Origin: Aphanocapsa sp. GSE-SYN-MK-11-07L
GTDB taxonomy: Bacteria > Cyanobacteriota > Cyanobacteriia > Thermosynechococcales > Thermosynechococcaceae
Direction of reading: 5' to 3'
Assembly: GCA_019359715.1 (NCBI GenBank)
Contig: JAHHGS010000079.1
Location: 23,508 to 87,507 of the forward strand
DNA: 64,000 nucleotides
Shown: positions 36,258 through 46,217 of the stretch, piece by piece
Layout: every line of letters begins with the position of its first letter
Numbering within the stretch: the stretch's first letter is position 1
Made by a program: the position numbers and the translations under genes
Notes under the pieces: model-generated
Database searches by the model: none
The model's input: only the letters and a program-made list of their open reading frames with translations
What the model was told of the DNA's origin: nothing

Positions 36258-37421
36258 TCACTTCAGCAGCAAATAGTAAAGCTGACCTGGCGTGTTAATT
36301 AGCCCTGCTCTAGCCTTGGCTTTAGCTCCAGTCCCCATAAAAATATCAACTCTTCCAGGGCCTTTGATGGCGCTGCCGGTGTCTTGGTCAAGGGTAAAGC
36401 GGCTGACCAAGCGCTTTTCCAGCTTGCCAGCCCGGTTCGGGTAGGGAATGGCGGTGTAAATTAGAGCCAAGGCCCCCGGCGGCATCAGGGTTTTGTCGGT
36501 GGCGATCGATCGCTCCGGCGTTACGGGGACACTCAGGCTACCCGTGGCGGCTCCACCTTGAGTGTTCTTAAAAAAGACAAAGCTCTGGTTACGGGGTAAA
36601 TAGGTGTCCATTGCCTGCGGGTGGGCTTGGAAATAGGCAATCAGACGCGGTAGGGTTAGCTCTTCTCGCGTTAGCTTGCCATCCTTAATTAATTCTTGAC
36701 CAATGCTGACGTAGGGATAATCGGTTTTACCGGCATAGCCGACGGTCATCACTTTACCGTTGGTCAACTGCAACTTCGCCGACCCCTGAACTTGGACTAA
36801 AAAGGCTGCCATCCGATCGCGCAGCCAAACCAGTTCCAGCCCCCTTAGCTGCCCTTTTGATCCTTGCAGTCCATCCGTGCCCTCTAGCTCTGTCCGGGTC
36901 GGGTGAGGTTTGTCCCACTGCTTGAAGTCAGGCGGTAAACCGTAAAGCGGATAGCGATAGGTGGCAGTTGGCACCGGACTAGCTGGATAAACTGCTTCGT
37001 AGTAGCCTGTAAACTCTACTTTGCCAGCATTGTCTTTACCGGCCGCTTGGTAAAAGGCAAACTCTCGCTTGACGGCTGCCTGAAGCTGTCGGGCTGATTT
37101 TGACTTGACTACCAGTTGCCGAAACCGTTGCAGGCTCTTGGTTACTCGCAGCTTTAAGTTACTGCCCAAGGCGCTGCCGGGTTGACCAGGGGCAGTATAC
37201 GCCTTGTAGTTTTTCTCAGCTTTTTCGGTTTTGAGGTAGTCCAGGCTGTAGTCGATCGCCCGCAGTAAACGAGCCCGATCGCCAGGTTTACCCGCTTGTG
37301 CCCAAATTTGGTCATCTAAACCTACGTTGGCAGGCGGTTGAGCGATCGGGCTGAGGGCAACGGTTGGAGTATTGACAGCCAGCCCTATTGTTAAACACAG
37401 AGCGGCAAAAGGTTTGAGCAT
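36258..37421 (-). CDS. mltA: Membrane-bound lytic murein transglycosylase A (MltA)
   Basis: A 387-residue secreted enzyme. The signal segment MLKPFAALCLTIGLAVNTP has no lipobox, so it may be soluble in the periplasm. Domain marks: KVEFTGYYEAVYPAS, RYPLYGLPPDF, VWLRDRMAAFLVQVQGSAKLQL, and the 3D domain with three Asp: FTLDQDTGSAIKGPGRVDIFMGTG. The family cuts glycan strands to anhydro-muropeptides. It is intact and of normal length. Confidence 0.93.
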   Translation of the reverse strand: MLKPFAALCLTIGLAVNTPTVALSPIAQPPANVGLDDQIWAQAGKPGDRARLLRAIDYSLDYLKTEKAEKNYKAYTAPGQPGSALGSNLKLRVTKSLQRFRQLVVKSKSARQLQAAVKREFAFYQAAGKDNAGKVEFTGYYEAVYPASPVPTATYRYPLYGLPPDFKQWDKPHPTRTELEGTDGLQGSKGQLRGLELVWLRDRMAAFLVQVQGSAKLQLTNGKVMTVGYAGKTDYPYVSIGQELIKDGKLTREELTLPRLIAYFQAHPQAMDTYLPRNQSFVFFKNTQGGAATGSLSVPVTPERSIATDKTLMPPGALALIYTAIPYPNRAGKLEKRLVSRFTLDQDTGSAIKGPGRVDIFMGTGAKAKARAGLINTPGQLYYLLLK

Positions 37422-37469
37422 AGGAAGCGCAGCAATCAGAAAAATTGAGTGATTGGCTCTAATCGCGAT

Positions 37470-37721
37470 TTAGTAGCGATCGACGCTGGATGAAAAAATT
37501 GGCTCAACTCGAATCGCAATAATTCGAGAGGGGCGAATTACCATATATTCCCCCTGAACATTTTTGATTGGGACTGTAATGAAATCCGTTGAGTTTGCCT
37601 TGGGTGTCAATTCATTGCTGTACCACTGCTGAAACTCTTGAATTGTCATAAAGCGAACTTCTTCCCGATGTCCCCCTTCAAGCAGCATGTGGACAACAAA
37701 TTCTGTGGGAGTTCTGGCCAT
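37470..37721 (-). CDS. Small conserved hypothetical protein
   Basis: 83 residues, no membrane segment: MARTPTEFVVHMLLEGGHREEVRFMTIQ, then FITVPIKNVQGEYMVIRPSRIIAIRVEPI. It looks like a compact beta-rich fold that could be ligand- or RNA-binding, but I recognise no characterised family. It is upstream of mltA on the same strand (48 bp), and the two may share a transcript. Confidence 0.7.
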   Translation of the reverse strand: MARTPTEFVVHMLLEGGHREEVRFMTIQEFQQWYSNELTPKANSTDFITVPIKNVQGEYMVIRPSRIIAIRVEPIFSSSVDRY

Positions 37722-37788
37722 GAGCTACCGCCTCTGCAAACCGCATTGCAACTATATAGCAATTCTGAGGCGGATGGAATATGGCTGA

Positions 37789-37825
37789 TGTTTTGAAAGC
37801 CCTGCTCTGCCAGGCTTTCAAAACA
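37789..37825. other. 13-bp inverted repeat between divergent genes
   Basis: TGTTTTGAAAGCC (37789-37801) pairs with GGCTTTCAAAACA (37813-37825), loop 11 nt. It lies between the small hypothetical gene (minus) and the membrane protein gene (plus), in the promoter region of both. It has no U tract, so a regulatory palindrome or RNA structure is more likely than a terminator. Confidence 0.5.
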
Positions 37826-37972
37826 CAACTCTCATTGCTGCAAGCGCGAAGCGCTATAGACTGAAAACAAAGGAGCAATCCAACTTTCAGGTCAACTAGA
37901 CCGAAAAGATGTCTAATTAGCCTGTAACCAAAAGCCCTGTGTCAGAATACCTAATGGTTTTGTTTGCCCGCC

Positions 37973-38626
37973 ATGCTAGTTGCCCTCACTCGGAAAAAAT
38001 TTGAACAACTGATTCCCGCCGCTTCAACCGGTGCTCAGTATGTGTATGTCTGGGGCAAGGTATCAGACTTTTTGCGGCGGCTGCTGTTTTCTGTGTTAGC
38101 GATTGTGCTCGACTGGCTGATTCTCGGCTTTTTAGACACGGGTATCCAGCTCTTTGTGGGCTTAATTGCTGGGCTGTACTGGCTGTGGTCGCCAGCTATT
38201 GTTGCCAGTCTGCGAAATTTGCAGTGTCGCCGCTATCGCTACAGTGGTTTCTGGCAAGGGGAAGTGTTTGATGTTTATATCAGCGAAGACCTGATTGGCA
38301 AAGAAGAAACCGTGAACAAACGTGGGGAATTGGTAATTATTGAAAACCGTGAGCGCCGTCTCAACCTAGAAATTGGCGACGAATCAGGATTTTCAACTCG
38401 AATTCAGGTGCCGCTCAAACGGGAGCATCAAGCAGTGCGGCCGCGCGATGTGGCCCAACTCTTGGTAATGTCCAATCAGTCGGACATGGGCAGAATTACG
38501 AAAGTGTCTGATGTTTATATTCCCGCTCACAAACTTTGGGTCAGCGACTACCCCTATCTCCAGCGCGATGTGTTTGAGCAAATGAGTCGTACCCTGGCTC
38601 AGAGAGGGAGATCGCAGGCTAATTAA
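37973..38626 (+). CDS. Hypothetical cyanobacterial membrane protein
   Basis: 217 residues from ATG 37973. Two adjacent hydrophobic segments (LLFSVLAIVLDWLILGFL, TGIQLFVGLIAGLYWLWSPAIVAS) are followed by a soluble C-terminal domain (SGFWQGEVFDVYISEDLIGKEE, RRLNLEIGDESGFSTRIQVPL). Proteins like this are often labelled phosphate ABC transporter permease, but no permease motif is present and I would not use that name. Function unknown. It is followed by the ferredoxin gene after a 231-bp gap. Confidence 0.75.
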   Translation: MLVALTRKKFEQLIPAASTGAQYVYVWGKVSDFLRRLLFSVLAIVLDWLILGFLDTGIQLFVGLIAGLYWLWSPAIVASLRNLQCRRYRYSGFWQGEVFDVYISEDLIGKEETVNKRGELVIIENRERRLNLEIGDESGFSTRIQVPLKREHQAVRPRDVAQLLVMSNQSDMGRITKVSDVYIPAHKLWVSDYPYLQRDVFEQMSRTLAQRGRSQAN

Positions 38627-38857
38627 CGGCAGCTTGGCTCAAATCAGCCATTACCATAAGTAATTCACATCTTCAACCTCGATTTGATTACAAATACCAT
38701 TCAGTAAGTCAATGGATTCCAGGCCATAAAGCTGATTTTTTCCCGTAGTATCAGAGATGGGTTTTCCCCACAGAGGTGAACTTTGCCAAACATTGCCGAT
38801 TGGTAAGCTCCCTGGGGGTTACTTCAATGCCGTTTCCATGAATGAGAGGATCGCCGC

Positions 38858-39157
38858 ATGGCAACTTTTAAGGTCACACTAGTAAATGAAGATCAAGGAC
38901 TCAACACTACGATTGAAGTTCCTGATGATGAGTACATTCTTGATGTTGCAGAAGAGCAAGGACTAGACCTGCCCTTTTCCTGCCGGGCTGGAGCTTGCTC
39001 TACCTGCGCCGGCAAGTTGGTCGAGGGGACTGTTGATCAGTCTGACCAGTCTTTCTTAGACGACGATCAGATTGAAGCTGGGTTCGTACTGACCTGTGTT
39101 GCTTACCCCACCTCTGACTGCACGATTAAAACCCATCAAGAAGAAGAACTGTATTAG
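38858..39157 (+). CDS. petF: Plant-type [2Fe-2S] ferredoxin
   Basis: A 99-residue soluble electron carrier. The four cluster ligands are C42, C47, C50 (CRAGACSTC) and C80 (LTCVAYP). Length, acidic character and the ending EEELY match photosynthetic ferredoxin I, which accepts electrons from photosystem I and passes them to FNR and other enzymes. It is a single gene with a 231-bp upstream gap, suited to its own strong promoter. A hairpin follows it at 39226-39267. Confidence 0.95.
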   Translation: MATFKVTLVNEDQGLNTTIEVPDDEYILDVAEEQGLDLPFSCRAGACSTCAGKLVEGTVDQSDQSFLDDDQIEAGFVLTCVAYPTSDCTIKTHQEEELY

Positions 39158-39225
39158 TTTACCCCCTTGCCAACTAAGCTGACGGGAAATTGCAACTGCG
39201 TTTCCCCGCTATTAATCTTGCCCAA

Positions 39226-39267
39226 GCAGCAGTAGCGTAAACCCTGATCTACGCTATCGCTGCTTGC
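39226..39267 (+). terminator. Hairpin downstream of the ferredoxin gene
   Basis: GCAGCAG plus TAGCGTA at 39226-39239 pairs with TACGCTA (39250-39256) and CTGCTTGC (39260-39267), with a 3-nt and a 1-nt bulge. It lies about 70 bp after the ferredoxin stop. No clear U run follows, so factor-dependent or attenuating use is possible. Confidence 0.45.
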
Positions 39268-39365
39268 TATTGTGCCCACCCCCTAACATCCTGACGACTC
39301 CCATTTTTGGCAAGTCAGATTGTTTTTGATCAGCTTGGCGGCGAGACCCTTTAGATTTAGCTAGG

Positions 39366-40379
39366 ATGAGGGCTAAGTCAGTACGGCTGCTCTCCATGAA
39401 CCGAGTCGATTATTTACGCATCAGTCTGGTCGATCGCTGCAACTTTCGCTGCCAATACTGTATGCCCGATGAGGCAGAGCTTAAGTTTTTGGCTCAAACA
39501 GAGGTTTTGACAACTGAAGAACTGCTGCATTTATTGCAAGAAGTCCTGATTCCGGTTGGATTTACGCGGTTTCGGCTGACTGGCGGTGAGCCACTGCTGC
39601 ATCCTGGTGTGGTGGAGATTGTGCAAGCGATCGCCGAGTTGCCCCAGGTGGAAGACCTCTCGCTCACGACCAATGGCTATTTATTGCCAAAACTGGCTGA
39701 GAAGCTCTATGCGGCTGGGCTGCGTCGGATCAACATCAGCCTAGACTCTTTAATTCCAACCACCTTTGACCAGATTGTCGGTCGGCGGGGGCGCTGGCAG
39801 CAGGTTTGGCAAGGCATTCAAGCTGCCCACAGAGTTGGGTTTGATCCCCTAAAGCTAAATGTGGTGGTGATTCCGGGTGTGAATGACCAGGAGATCACCG
39901 ATTTGGCAGCGCTCAGCCTTGATCGGAACTGGCATATTCGGTTCATTGAGTTTATGCCAATTGGGAATGCTGACTTATTTGGCCAGCGGGGCTGGATTCC
40001 TTCTGAACAACTGCGGCAGCAAATTCGCGATCGCTGGGGCTTAACCAGCGGGCAAGTGCAGGGCAATGGCCCGGCGGAGGTGTTCCAAATTCCGGGTGCC
40101 CAAGGCACAGTCGGATTCATCAGCCAAATGTCAGAGTGCTTCTGCGATCGCTGCAACCGGATGCGCCTCTCGGCCGATGGTTGGCTGCGCCCCTGTTTGC
40201 TTAATGAAACCGGGCAGCTTGACCTCAAAACCAGTCTCCGGGCCGGGGTGCCCACGGCTGACCTGCGCGATCGGGTGCGAGAGCTTTTGCTGCTCAAACC
40301 AGAAATTAACTACAAGGGACGCGACTCTGGCACCGGCGAGGCTGCCTATGTTCGCACCATGTCTCAAATCGGCGGCTAG
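39366..40379 (+). CDS. moaA: GTP 3',8-cyclase MoaA (molybdenum cofactor synthesis)
   Basis: Radical-SAM enzyme for the first step of molybdopterin synthesis. The N-terminal cluster motif CNFRCQYC has Cys 25, 29 and 32; the C-terminal second cluster uses C260, C263 and C277. The chain ends in Gly-Gly, required for the reaction. At 337 residues it is normal. The start may instead be Met11 ([10 protein letters not shown]). Other moa genes are not in the window. No Moco riboswitch was recognised in the 208-bp upstream gap. It converges tightly (11 bp) on pgi. Confidence 0.95.
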   Translation: MRAKSVRLLSMNRVDYLRISLVDRCNFRCQYCMPDEAELKFLAQTEVLTTEELLHLLQEVLIPVGFTRFRLTGGEPLLHPGVVEIVQAIAELPQVEDLSLTTNGYLLPKLAEKLYAAGLRRINISLDSLIPTTFDQIVGRRGRWQQVWQGIQAAHRVGFDPLKLNVVVIPGVNDQEITDLAALSLDRNWHIRFIEFMPIGNADLFGQRGWIPSEQLRQQIRDRWGLTSGQVQGNGPAEVFQIPGAQGTVGFISQMSECFCDRCNRMRLSADGWLRPCLLNETGQLDLKTSLRAGVPTADLRDRVRELLLLKPEINYKGRDSGTGEAAYVRTMSQIGG

Positions 40380-40390
40380 TCCGCTGAATT

Positions 40391-41974
40391 TTATGGTTTG
40401 AGGATCACCAACAAACTAGCAGGCTGACTAAGGTTACCCTGGAGTTCAATCCCGCGATCGTTGGCGGCTAAGTGGCGGAGAATTTTGTAGACGGTTTCGA
40501 TTTGCTCTGGAACACCCGCTTTACTTGCCAAGGCAGCGAGGCTAATCGGTTGGCTTTCCTGCTGCAATACTTGTACCAGTTGGTTCTGCAAGGCTAGGGT
40601 GGCGGCGGCCGCTTTTTTACCGGCTTCTACGCCTGGCTGATGGTAGGCATTAATGTTGACCAGGAATCCGTATAGCCCAACCGCCCTTTCGTAGAGGGCA
40701 ATCAGCGCCCCGACCAGTTTGGGCGTGACTTGGGGAATGGTGACGGTGATTGAATCTCGCTGCTTTTCGTAGAGGGCTTGGCGAGTGCCAGTCAGTAAAC
40801 CCGATAAATAATCACCAGAGGTAATGCCTGGTTCGACTTCCACGGCTGCCCCTTCGCGATCGCGCAGGACTTCGATCAACGTCATAAAGAAATTGGGCAA
40901 GCCATCCCGCAACTGCTGGACGTAGGCGTGCTGATCAGTCGAGCCTTTATTGCCGTAAACAGCAATCCCCTGGTTGACAATATTGCCGTCTAGGTCTTTT
41001 TCTTTGCCTAAAGACTCCATCACCAACTGTTGCAGGTAGCGGCTAAACAGCAGCAGGCTGTCTTTGTAAGGCAGCACCACCATGTCTTTTTTGCCCTTGC
41101 CTTCGCCGGCAAAGTACCAGCTTAAGGCCAGCAGGGCGGCTGGATTAGTCTTGAGATCATGGACGCGGGTGGCGGCATCCATTTCTTTGGCTCCCGCCAG
41201 CATCTCCCGAATTGGGATGCCCTGGAGGGCGGCTGGCAGCAGCCCCACCGCCGACAATTCAGAGGTGCGCCCGCCCACCCAGTCGAACATCGGGAACGTG
41301 CCCAACCAAGGCTCCGCTAGTTGGGCCAAGTGACTGCCATAGCCCGTCACCGCCACGGCATGGTCAGCAAAATTGATCCCAAGATCCATCATTTTTTGCT
41401 GGACTTCAATCATGCCGTTCCGGGGTTCAGGGGTACCGCCGGATTTAGAAATGACTAAAACTAAGCTGCTGTAGAGGCGATCGCCCAGTTGATGTAAGGT
41501 GCGGTCAATCCCAGCCGGGTCAGTATTGTCAATAAAATGAATATCCAGGGGCGGATTGTCGGGGGACAAGGCCTGAGCGACAAACTCTGGCCCCAAGGCC
41601 GAGCCGCCAATCCCAATTGAAATCAGATCGGTAAACCGACCGCCCCGCCGGGGATGGATTTCGCCATGATGAATTTGGTGGGCAAAGGATTCAATGTCTG
41701 CGATTGAACGAGTAATGGCTTGGGCTAACTCTGGGCTGGGGGCGAGCTGCGGGTCGCGCAGCCAATAGTGACCGACCATGCGCTGCTCATCGGGATTGGC
41801 GATCGCCCCGGCCTCTAGGGCCGCCATTTGGGCAAAAGCAGCCTCAAACTTGGGCATGAGGCTAGCCACAAATGCGTCATCAAAGCGCATCCGACTGACA
41901 TCCAGGTAAAGCTCTAGTCCCGGATGGTAGTATAGCCAGTCTTGATATCTTTGCCAGAGGGCGATCGCGTCCAT
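40391..41974 (-). CDS. pgi: Glucose-6-phosphate isomerase
   Basis: A 527-residue glycolytic and Calvin-cycle enzyme interconverting glucose-6-P and fructose-6-P. Family marks: [57 protein letters not shown], and the C-terminal [16 protein letters not shown] with the catalytic Lys. It is intact and of standard cyanobacterial length. It is monocistronic with a 184-bp gap to the next divergent gene. Confidence 0.97.
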   Translation of the reverse strand: MDAIALWQRYQDWLYYHPGLELYLDVSRMRFDDAFVASLMPKFEAAFAQMAALEAGAIANPDEQRMVGHYWLRDPQLAPSPELAQAITRSIADIESFAHQIHHGEIHPRRGGRFTDLISIGIGGSALGPEFVAQALSPDNPPLDIHFIDNTDPAGIDRTLHQLGDRLYSSLVLVISKSGGTPEPRNGMIEVQQKMMDLGINFADHAVAVTGYGSHLAQLAEPWLGTFPMFDWVGGRTSELSAVGLLPAALQGIPIREMLAGAKEMDAATRVHDLKTNPAALLALSWYFAGEGKGKKDMVVLPYKDSLLLFSRYLQQLVMESLGKEKDLDGNIVNQGIAVYGNKGSTDQHAYVQQLRDGLPNFFMTLIEVLRDREGAAVEVEPGITSGDYLSGLLTGTRQALYEKQRDSITVTIPQVTPKLVGALIALYERAVGLYGFLVNINAYHQPGVEAGKKAAAATLALQNQLVQVLQQESQPISLAALASKAGVPEQIETVYKILRHLAANDRGIELQGNLSQPASLLVILKP

Positions 41975-42158
41975 AACTGCCTTTCAACTCACCAGCTTTA
42001 CCATATCTCTTTGCTGAACCTTTCCCCGAAATATTCCAGTCGGTTTCAACATTAGTCACTTGCTGTCTCAAACCAAGTATTCTGAATGTTGGATTGTCCT
42101 AAATTTGTCAGGATGCTGAGGAGCGTGGTGACGCTGTCAGACAAAGTAACGCTGGTAG

Positions 42159-44375
42159 ATGAAGCAAACTGAGTTCAGATGGATGCAATTAGGTCAGCTA
42201 AAAGCTGCCGGATTTCCTGTCCATCGCTACCTTTGGCAGCTAATTTTAATCATCTGGGCACTCTCCCTCTGGCTGTTACCAATGCCCGCATTGGCAGCGG
42301 AAGCTCAGCCGAATCGGCTGCCCCTCACGGTCGAGCTGCTGCAACAGCGATTGAAAGCTCCAGTCAACAACGAAGGCGTGCCGACAATCGACCTGCGGCG
42401 GTTTGTGATTGACCTCCGCCCCGAAAATGCTAGCTTCCGCGACCAGTTTTACCGAGAGGTGAAGGCCCAACTCCAGCGGCCTGGTCTGCCCGTCGGGCTG
42501 GACTTGAGCTACTCGCTAATTCAAGGCGACTTTAGCGGCAACCAGTTGGGGCTGCGGACACCGCTCTACGGCCAAGCCCTCTCACCAATTTTTACGCCAA
42601 CGGAGCAGGCTCAGCTCAACCGCGATCGCCGCCGCTTGTTTCAGCTTAATCGGCTGTCGCGATCGCTGCTCAGCAATGAGCTAGCGATTAAAGACTTACA
42701 GCTCATGGTGTTTCGGGGGCCGCTCAGCCTGGCTCAAACTCGGTTTTTAGGGCGGGTTGACCTCAGCAGCACGTTTTTTTTGGGAACCGTCGAAGCCCAA
42801 GGGGTTGATTTTACCCAGGCGATCGATGGCTCTCAAACCCGGTTTAGTCAGCCCGTCAGTTTTACCGGCAGCTTATTTGAGCAGGGGGCTGACTTTCGCA
42901 GCAGCATTTTTTTCGCGAAGGCGAGTTTTAGTCAGACTAATTTTGGGCAGACTGCCAACTTTCAGGGCAGCGAATTCCAAGGCACGGCCAACTTCAGTCG
43001 CGTCGTCTTTCAAAAAAACGCCAACTTTAGCCGCGTCCAATGGCAGGGCAATACCGATTTTGCTCAAAGCCAGTGGCAAAACCAAGCAATTTTTATCCGC
43101 GACCAATTTAATCAAGCTTTCTTTTTGACCGAAGCTGACTTCCAAAATATCGCTACCTTTCGAGAAAGCCAGTTCAATCGCCCGGTCAATCTGCGCGGCG
43201 CAACGGTGCTCGACCAGTTGGACTTCAGCGACACCCAATTTGCCAAAACCGCCAGCCTAAATATTCCCGAACTCAAGTTTGACCCCAAAACAGCCCGGAT
43301 TCTCGGCGATCCGGGGCAAATCAGTCGGGTGCTGTCGGTGCCCACCCTGCGCGGGAATGAAATTTTATTGCGAAATTTAGTCCGCAATTTTCGGCAGCTA
43401 GAGCAAATTGGCGATGCCAACCAAATTGAATATCTAGCCCAAAAGCTGCGCCTGCGGGACATTCGCCAGCAGTTGTTTAGCACCAATATTAACCGTGCCA
43501 CTCTGCCCCAACTGGCCAAAATTGGCTTTACGCCTGAACAGGCAGCGACGATCGCCAAGGTAAGAACGGAGCAACCCTTTCGCAGCCTGACGGATTTAAT
43601 GTCGCGCAATATTATTGACCTGGCCACTTATATTAAGGTTCGCAACCGAATTACGGCGGGTGAACTATCTTCGCTGTGGGGAGAGGGGCTGCAAATCTTG
43701 CAGGGGCTAGGGATTAGCTTATTACTAGTGCTAACCCGGTTTGGCAGCAGCTTTTGGCTGATTTTTGGGATTGGGCTGGTGGCGATCGCCTACTTTGGGC
43801 TGTTGTTCTGGCTGGTCGATCGCTGTCGTCGGCGCGTACCGATCCCAGTTTGGCCGGAAGTCACAGAAACCTTTTGGATTTTTTCCAGCTTTGGGCTGCT
43901 GTCTCTGTCCGGGCTAGTGATGATCTTTCGAGCCTCTGAAACCCCGCTGCAAACCCTCGCCTTTTTGGGAGTCTTGATTGTACCAGTACCCCTAGGACTA
44001 ACTGGAATTATCTACCAGCAAGGGCGCTACCATGACCTGATGGATGTCAGCTACTTTGTTGAAGATGGCAGTATGCGCCAATTTCGGCTGCTGATTGGGC
44101 GGTTGCCAATTGTGCCCCGCTTCCCATTTTTCCGCGAACGCTATGAGCCAATTTTGTGGCACCGCCGCTGGAGTTGGCTCAACTATTACGATCTGAGCCT
44201 GATTAATTTTCTCAAGTTTGGCTTTAACGATATTCGCCTCCGCGACCAGCATTTACCAGGGCTAGTCAGCAGCCTGCTCTGGTATCAATGGGGACTCGGC
44301 TTACTCTACATTGGCCTCCTGCTGTGGACGCTTTCCCGCACAATTCCCGGCTTGAATTTGTTTATTTACTTTTAA
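42159..44375 (+). CDS. Membrane protein with pentapeptide repeats and helix-hairpin-helix segment
   Basis: 738 residues. An N-terminal signal/membrane segment (about 25-46) leads to an exported domain. About 160-365 consists of pentapeptide-like A(D/N)F repeats with Phe at the centre (GADFRSS, ASFSQTNF, ANFSRVVF). A ComEA-like HhH unit follows (about 443-495, LPQLAKIGFTPEQAATIAKVRTEQ). Then come about five membrane segments (from 510) and a final TM near 710-735. Repeats, HhH and TM region in one chain are unusual. I do not recognise a characterised function. Ion-channel-like pentapeptide proteins exist, but nothing here proves a channel. Confidence 0.85.
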   Translation: MKQTEFRWMQLGQLKAAGFPVHRYLWQLILIIWALSLWLLPMPALAAEAQPNRLPLTVELLQQRLKAPVNNEGVPTIDLRRFVIDLRPENASFRDQFYREVKAQLQRPGLPVGLDLSYSLIQGDFSGNQLGLRTPLYGQALSPIFTPTEQAQLNRDRRRLFQLNRLSRSLLSNELAIKDLQLMVFRGPLSLAQTRFLGRVDLSSTFFLGTVEAQGVDFTQAIDGSQTRFSQPVSFTGSLFEQGADFRSSIFFAKASFSQTNFGQTANFQGSEFQGTANFSRVVFQKNANFSRVQWQGNTDFAQSQWQNQAIFIRDQFNQAFFLTEADFQNIATFRESQFNRPVNLRGATVLDQLDFSDTQFAKTASLNIPELKFDPKTARILGDPGQISRVLSVPTLRGNEILLRNLVRNFRQLEQIGDANQIEYLAQKLRLRDIRQQLFSTNINRATLPQLAKIGFTPEQAATIAKVRTEQPFRSLTDLMSRNIIDLATYIKVRNRITAGELSSLWGEGLQILQGLGISLLLVLTRFGSSFWLIFGIGLVAIAYFGLLFWLVDRCRRRVPIPVWPEVTETFWIFSSFGLLSLSGLVMIFRASETPLQTLAFLGVLIVPVPLGLTGIIYQQGRYHDLMDVSYFVEDGSMRQFRLLIGRLPIVPRFPFFRERYEPILWHRRWSWLNYYDLSLINFLKFGFNDIRLRDQHLPGLVSSLLWYQWGLGLLYIGLLLWTLSRTIPGLNLFIYF

Positions 44376-44580
44376 CTCGACCCTGTTTGTTGGTCGTGAC
44401 TACAGCAATTATCACTTGCAAGGGCTACTTGCGACTTGCGAAGCCATATATGTAGCCCGCATTACTCCTGGTTTAAAGCATTGCTGCTATTTTGTGAAAT
44501 ACTGCTTAAACAGACCTTCAGCTAACCGCTGATGCTCCTCATCAGTTACAAAAAAACAGATCTGGATCAACCTTTAGCTT

Positions 44581-46179
44581 ATGGCTAGTAAAGCAAAAAT
44601 ATTGTTTATCGGCATTGATTCTGCCGATAAGGATCTAATTGTTGAATGGGCCAATGCAGGCTACCTGCCAACCTTTAAAACTTTGCTAGACAAGTTTGCC
44701 TGGGGAAACACATCTTGCCCAGTCGGCTTTTATGTTGGCTCACTTTGGCCCTCGTTTGCGACAGGAGTGTCGGCTGCCGAGCATGGTCGCTACTGTTTCA
44801 GCCAGCTTACCAAGGGAACCTATCAAACCTACAGGTATGACATCTTTGACCTGCAAGGCGAAATGTTTTGGGATACCTTCAGTCGGGCTGGGCGACGGGT
44901 TGCAGTCATTGATGTGCCCTTGACTCCCCCATTAGAGAACTTAAATGGGATTCAAATCACCGATTGGGGAGTGCATAAAGCAAATCACAAGGACATTTTC
45001 TATACTTGGCCGTCATCTCTGTCCCCTGAAATTGAGGCAGAGTTTGGTCGGGACAGCATTCGTCGTTGTAACAACATTAAACGCACTGTGAATGGCTTTC
45101 AAGACTTTCAGCAAAAAATGATTGAAAGAACCCATAAGAAAGAAAGGCTGTCTAAGAAGTTTTTGGATCAGGGGAATTGGGATTTATTTCTCACCACCTT
45201 TACAGAACCTCACTGCATTGGACATCAGTGTTGGCACATCCACGACCTAAAGCATCCTAATCATGATCACAAACTTGCCAACATTCTCGGCGATCCAATT
45301 TTGGAAGTATACAAGGCCCTAGATGGATCTATTGGTAGATTAATTGCCGAGGTTGGAGCGGAATCTAATATATTCGTTTATTGCAGCCACGGCATGGGTT
45401 CACAAGATGGAGCAGGAAGTTTCCTGCCATGGATTTTGGGACGTTTAGAAAATTCAGGATCAAGCACAACTGAAACTGTTCGTAAACCTGCCACAACTGA
45501 AATCGTTCGTAAACCTGCTTACCAGAAAAAATTAAGCAAAATCCTTGCCTATCTTGGCAAACCAAAGCTATTTCTCTGGCGCCTGCGAAAAATTTTTCAG
45601 CCTGACCTAGACCCCCCCCTAACAGATTTTGCCGTGCAAACTCTGAATGTGTCTGGGCGAAAATGTTTCATGCTGGGAAATAACGATGCCTGCGGAGCAG
45701 TCAGAGTTAATCTAGTCGGGAGAGAACCTGATGGAAAGGTCAACCCAGGGGCAGAGTATGAGGAATTTTGTCAGCAATTGACAAAAGATTTGCTGGAGAT
45801 TATCGATGACACTACAGGTCAGCCTTTAGTCAAAAATATCATTCGCGCCTCTGATGCCTATCAGGGAACACATCTGGATGAACTTCCAGACCTGATTATA
45901 GAGTGGAACCGCCAAACGTTCATCCCAAGTATTTCTTCACCTAAAATTGGCAAACTTGAAAACACCTACAGTGGAGTCCGAACAGGAGATCACAAACCCA
46001 GTGGTATTTTCTTCGCAATGGGACCTAATGTAAAACCTGGAAAAATCGCAGAGGAAACCTCAGTTCTGGATTTTGCCCCAACATTAGCTCAATTGCTAGA
46101 TGTCAACTTATCTAATGCGGAAGGAAAAGTAATTGATCGGATTGCAAATTTAAACCGCGAACATTTGCAAACCAATTAG
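44581..46179 (+). CDS. Alkaline-phosphatase-superfamily phosphodiesterase-like protein
   Basis: 532 residues with the type I phosphodiesterase/nucleotide pyrophosphatase fold. Metal ligands are visible as Asp in FIGIDSADK and His in YCSHGMGS. A Ser/Thr nucleophile is likely in LWPSFATG. The C-terminus has GDHKPSGIFFAMGPN and LDFAPTLAQLLDV. There is no signal peptide. A 27-bp tandem duplication (45466-45519) adds a repeated 9-residue unit in a variable linker. Being next to GT2 and epimerase genes suggests glycan or sugar-phosphate work, but the substrate is unknown. Confidence 0.85.
   Translation: MASKAKILFIGIDSADKDLIVEWANAGYLPTFKTLLDKFAWGNTSCPVGFYVGSLWPSFATGVSAAEHGRYCFSQLTKGTYQTYRYDIFDLQGEMFWDTFSRAGRRVAVIDVPLTPPLENLNGIQITDWGVHKANHKDIFYTWPSSLSPEIEAEFGRDSIRRCNNIKRTVNGFQDFQQKMIERTHKKERLSKKFLDQGNWDLFLTTFTEPHCIGHQCWHIHDLKHPNHDHKLANILGDPILEVYKALDGSIGRLIAEVGAESNIFVYCSHGMGSQDGAGSFLPWILGRLENSGSSTTETVRKPATTEIVRKPAYQKKLSKILAYLGKPKLFLWRLRKIFQPDLDPPLTDFAVQTLNVSGRKCFMLGNNDACGAVRVNLVGREPDGKVNPGAEYEEFCQQLTKDLLEIIDDTTGQPLVKNIIRASDAYQGTHLDELPDLIIEWNRQTFIPSISSPKIGKLENTYSGVRTGDHKPSGIFFAMGPNVKPGKIAEETSVLDFAPTLAQLLDVNLSNAEGKVIDRIANLNREHLQTN
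45466..45519. repeat. 27-bp in-frame tandem duplication
   Basis: ACAACTGAAACTGTTCGTAA... at 45466-45492 and ACAACTGAAATCGTTCGTAA... at 45493-45519 differ at only three of 27 positions. They encode TTETVRKPA and TTEIVRKPA within the phosphodiesterase-like protein. The high identity points to a recent slippage event. Confidence 0.9.
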
Positions 46180-46217
46180 TATGACTGACTCAATGGCAAT
46201 CAATTTAGGAGAGATGA

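Noticed and set aside
38651..38818. 55-codon open frame on the minus strand ending in NQIEVEDVNYLW, in the ferredoxin upstream region
   Set aside because: Reads like protein but has no start codon or ribosome-binding site; could be a gene remnant, yet chance cannot be excluded.
39158..39365. Molybdenum-cofactor riboswitch upstream of moaA
   Set aside because: No recognisable Moco RNA core; the only structure is a hairpin better placed as the ferredoxin gene's end.
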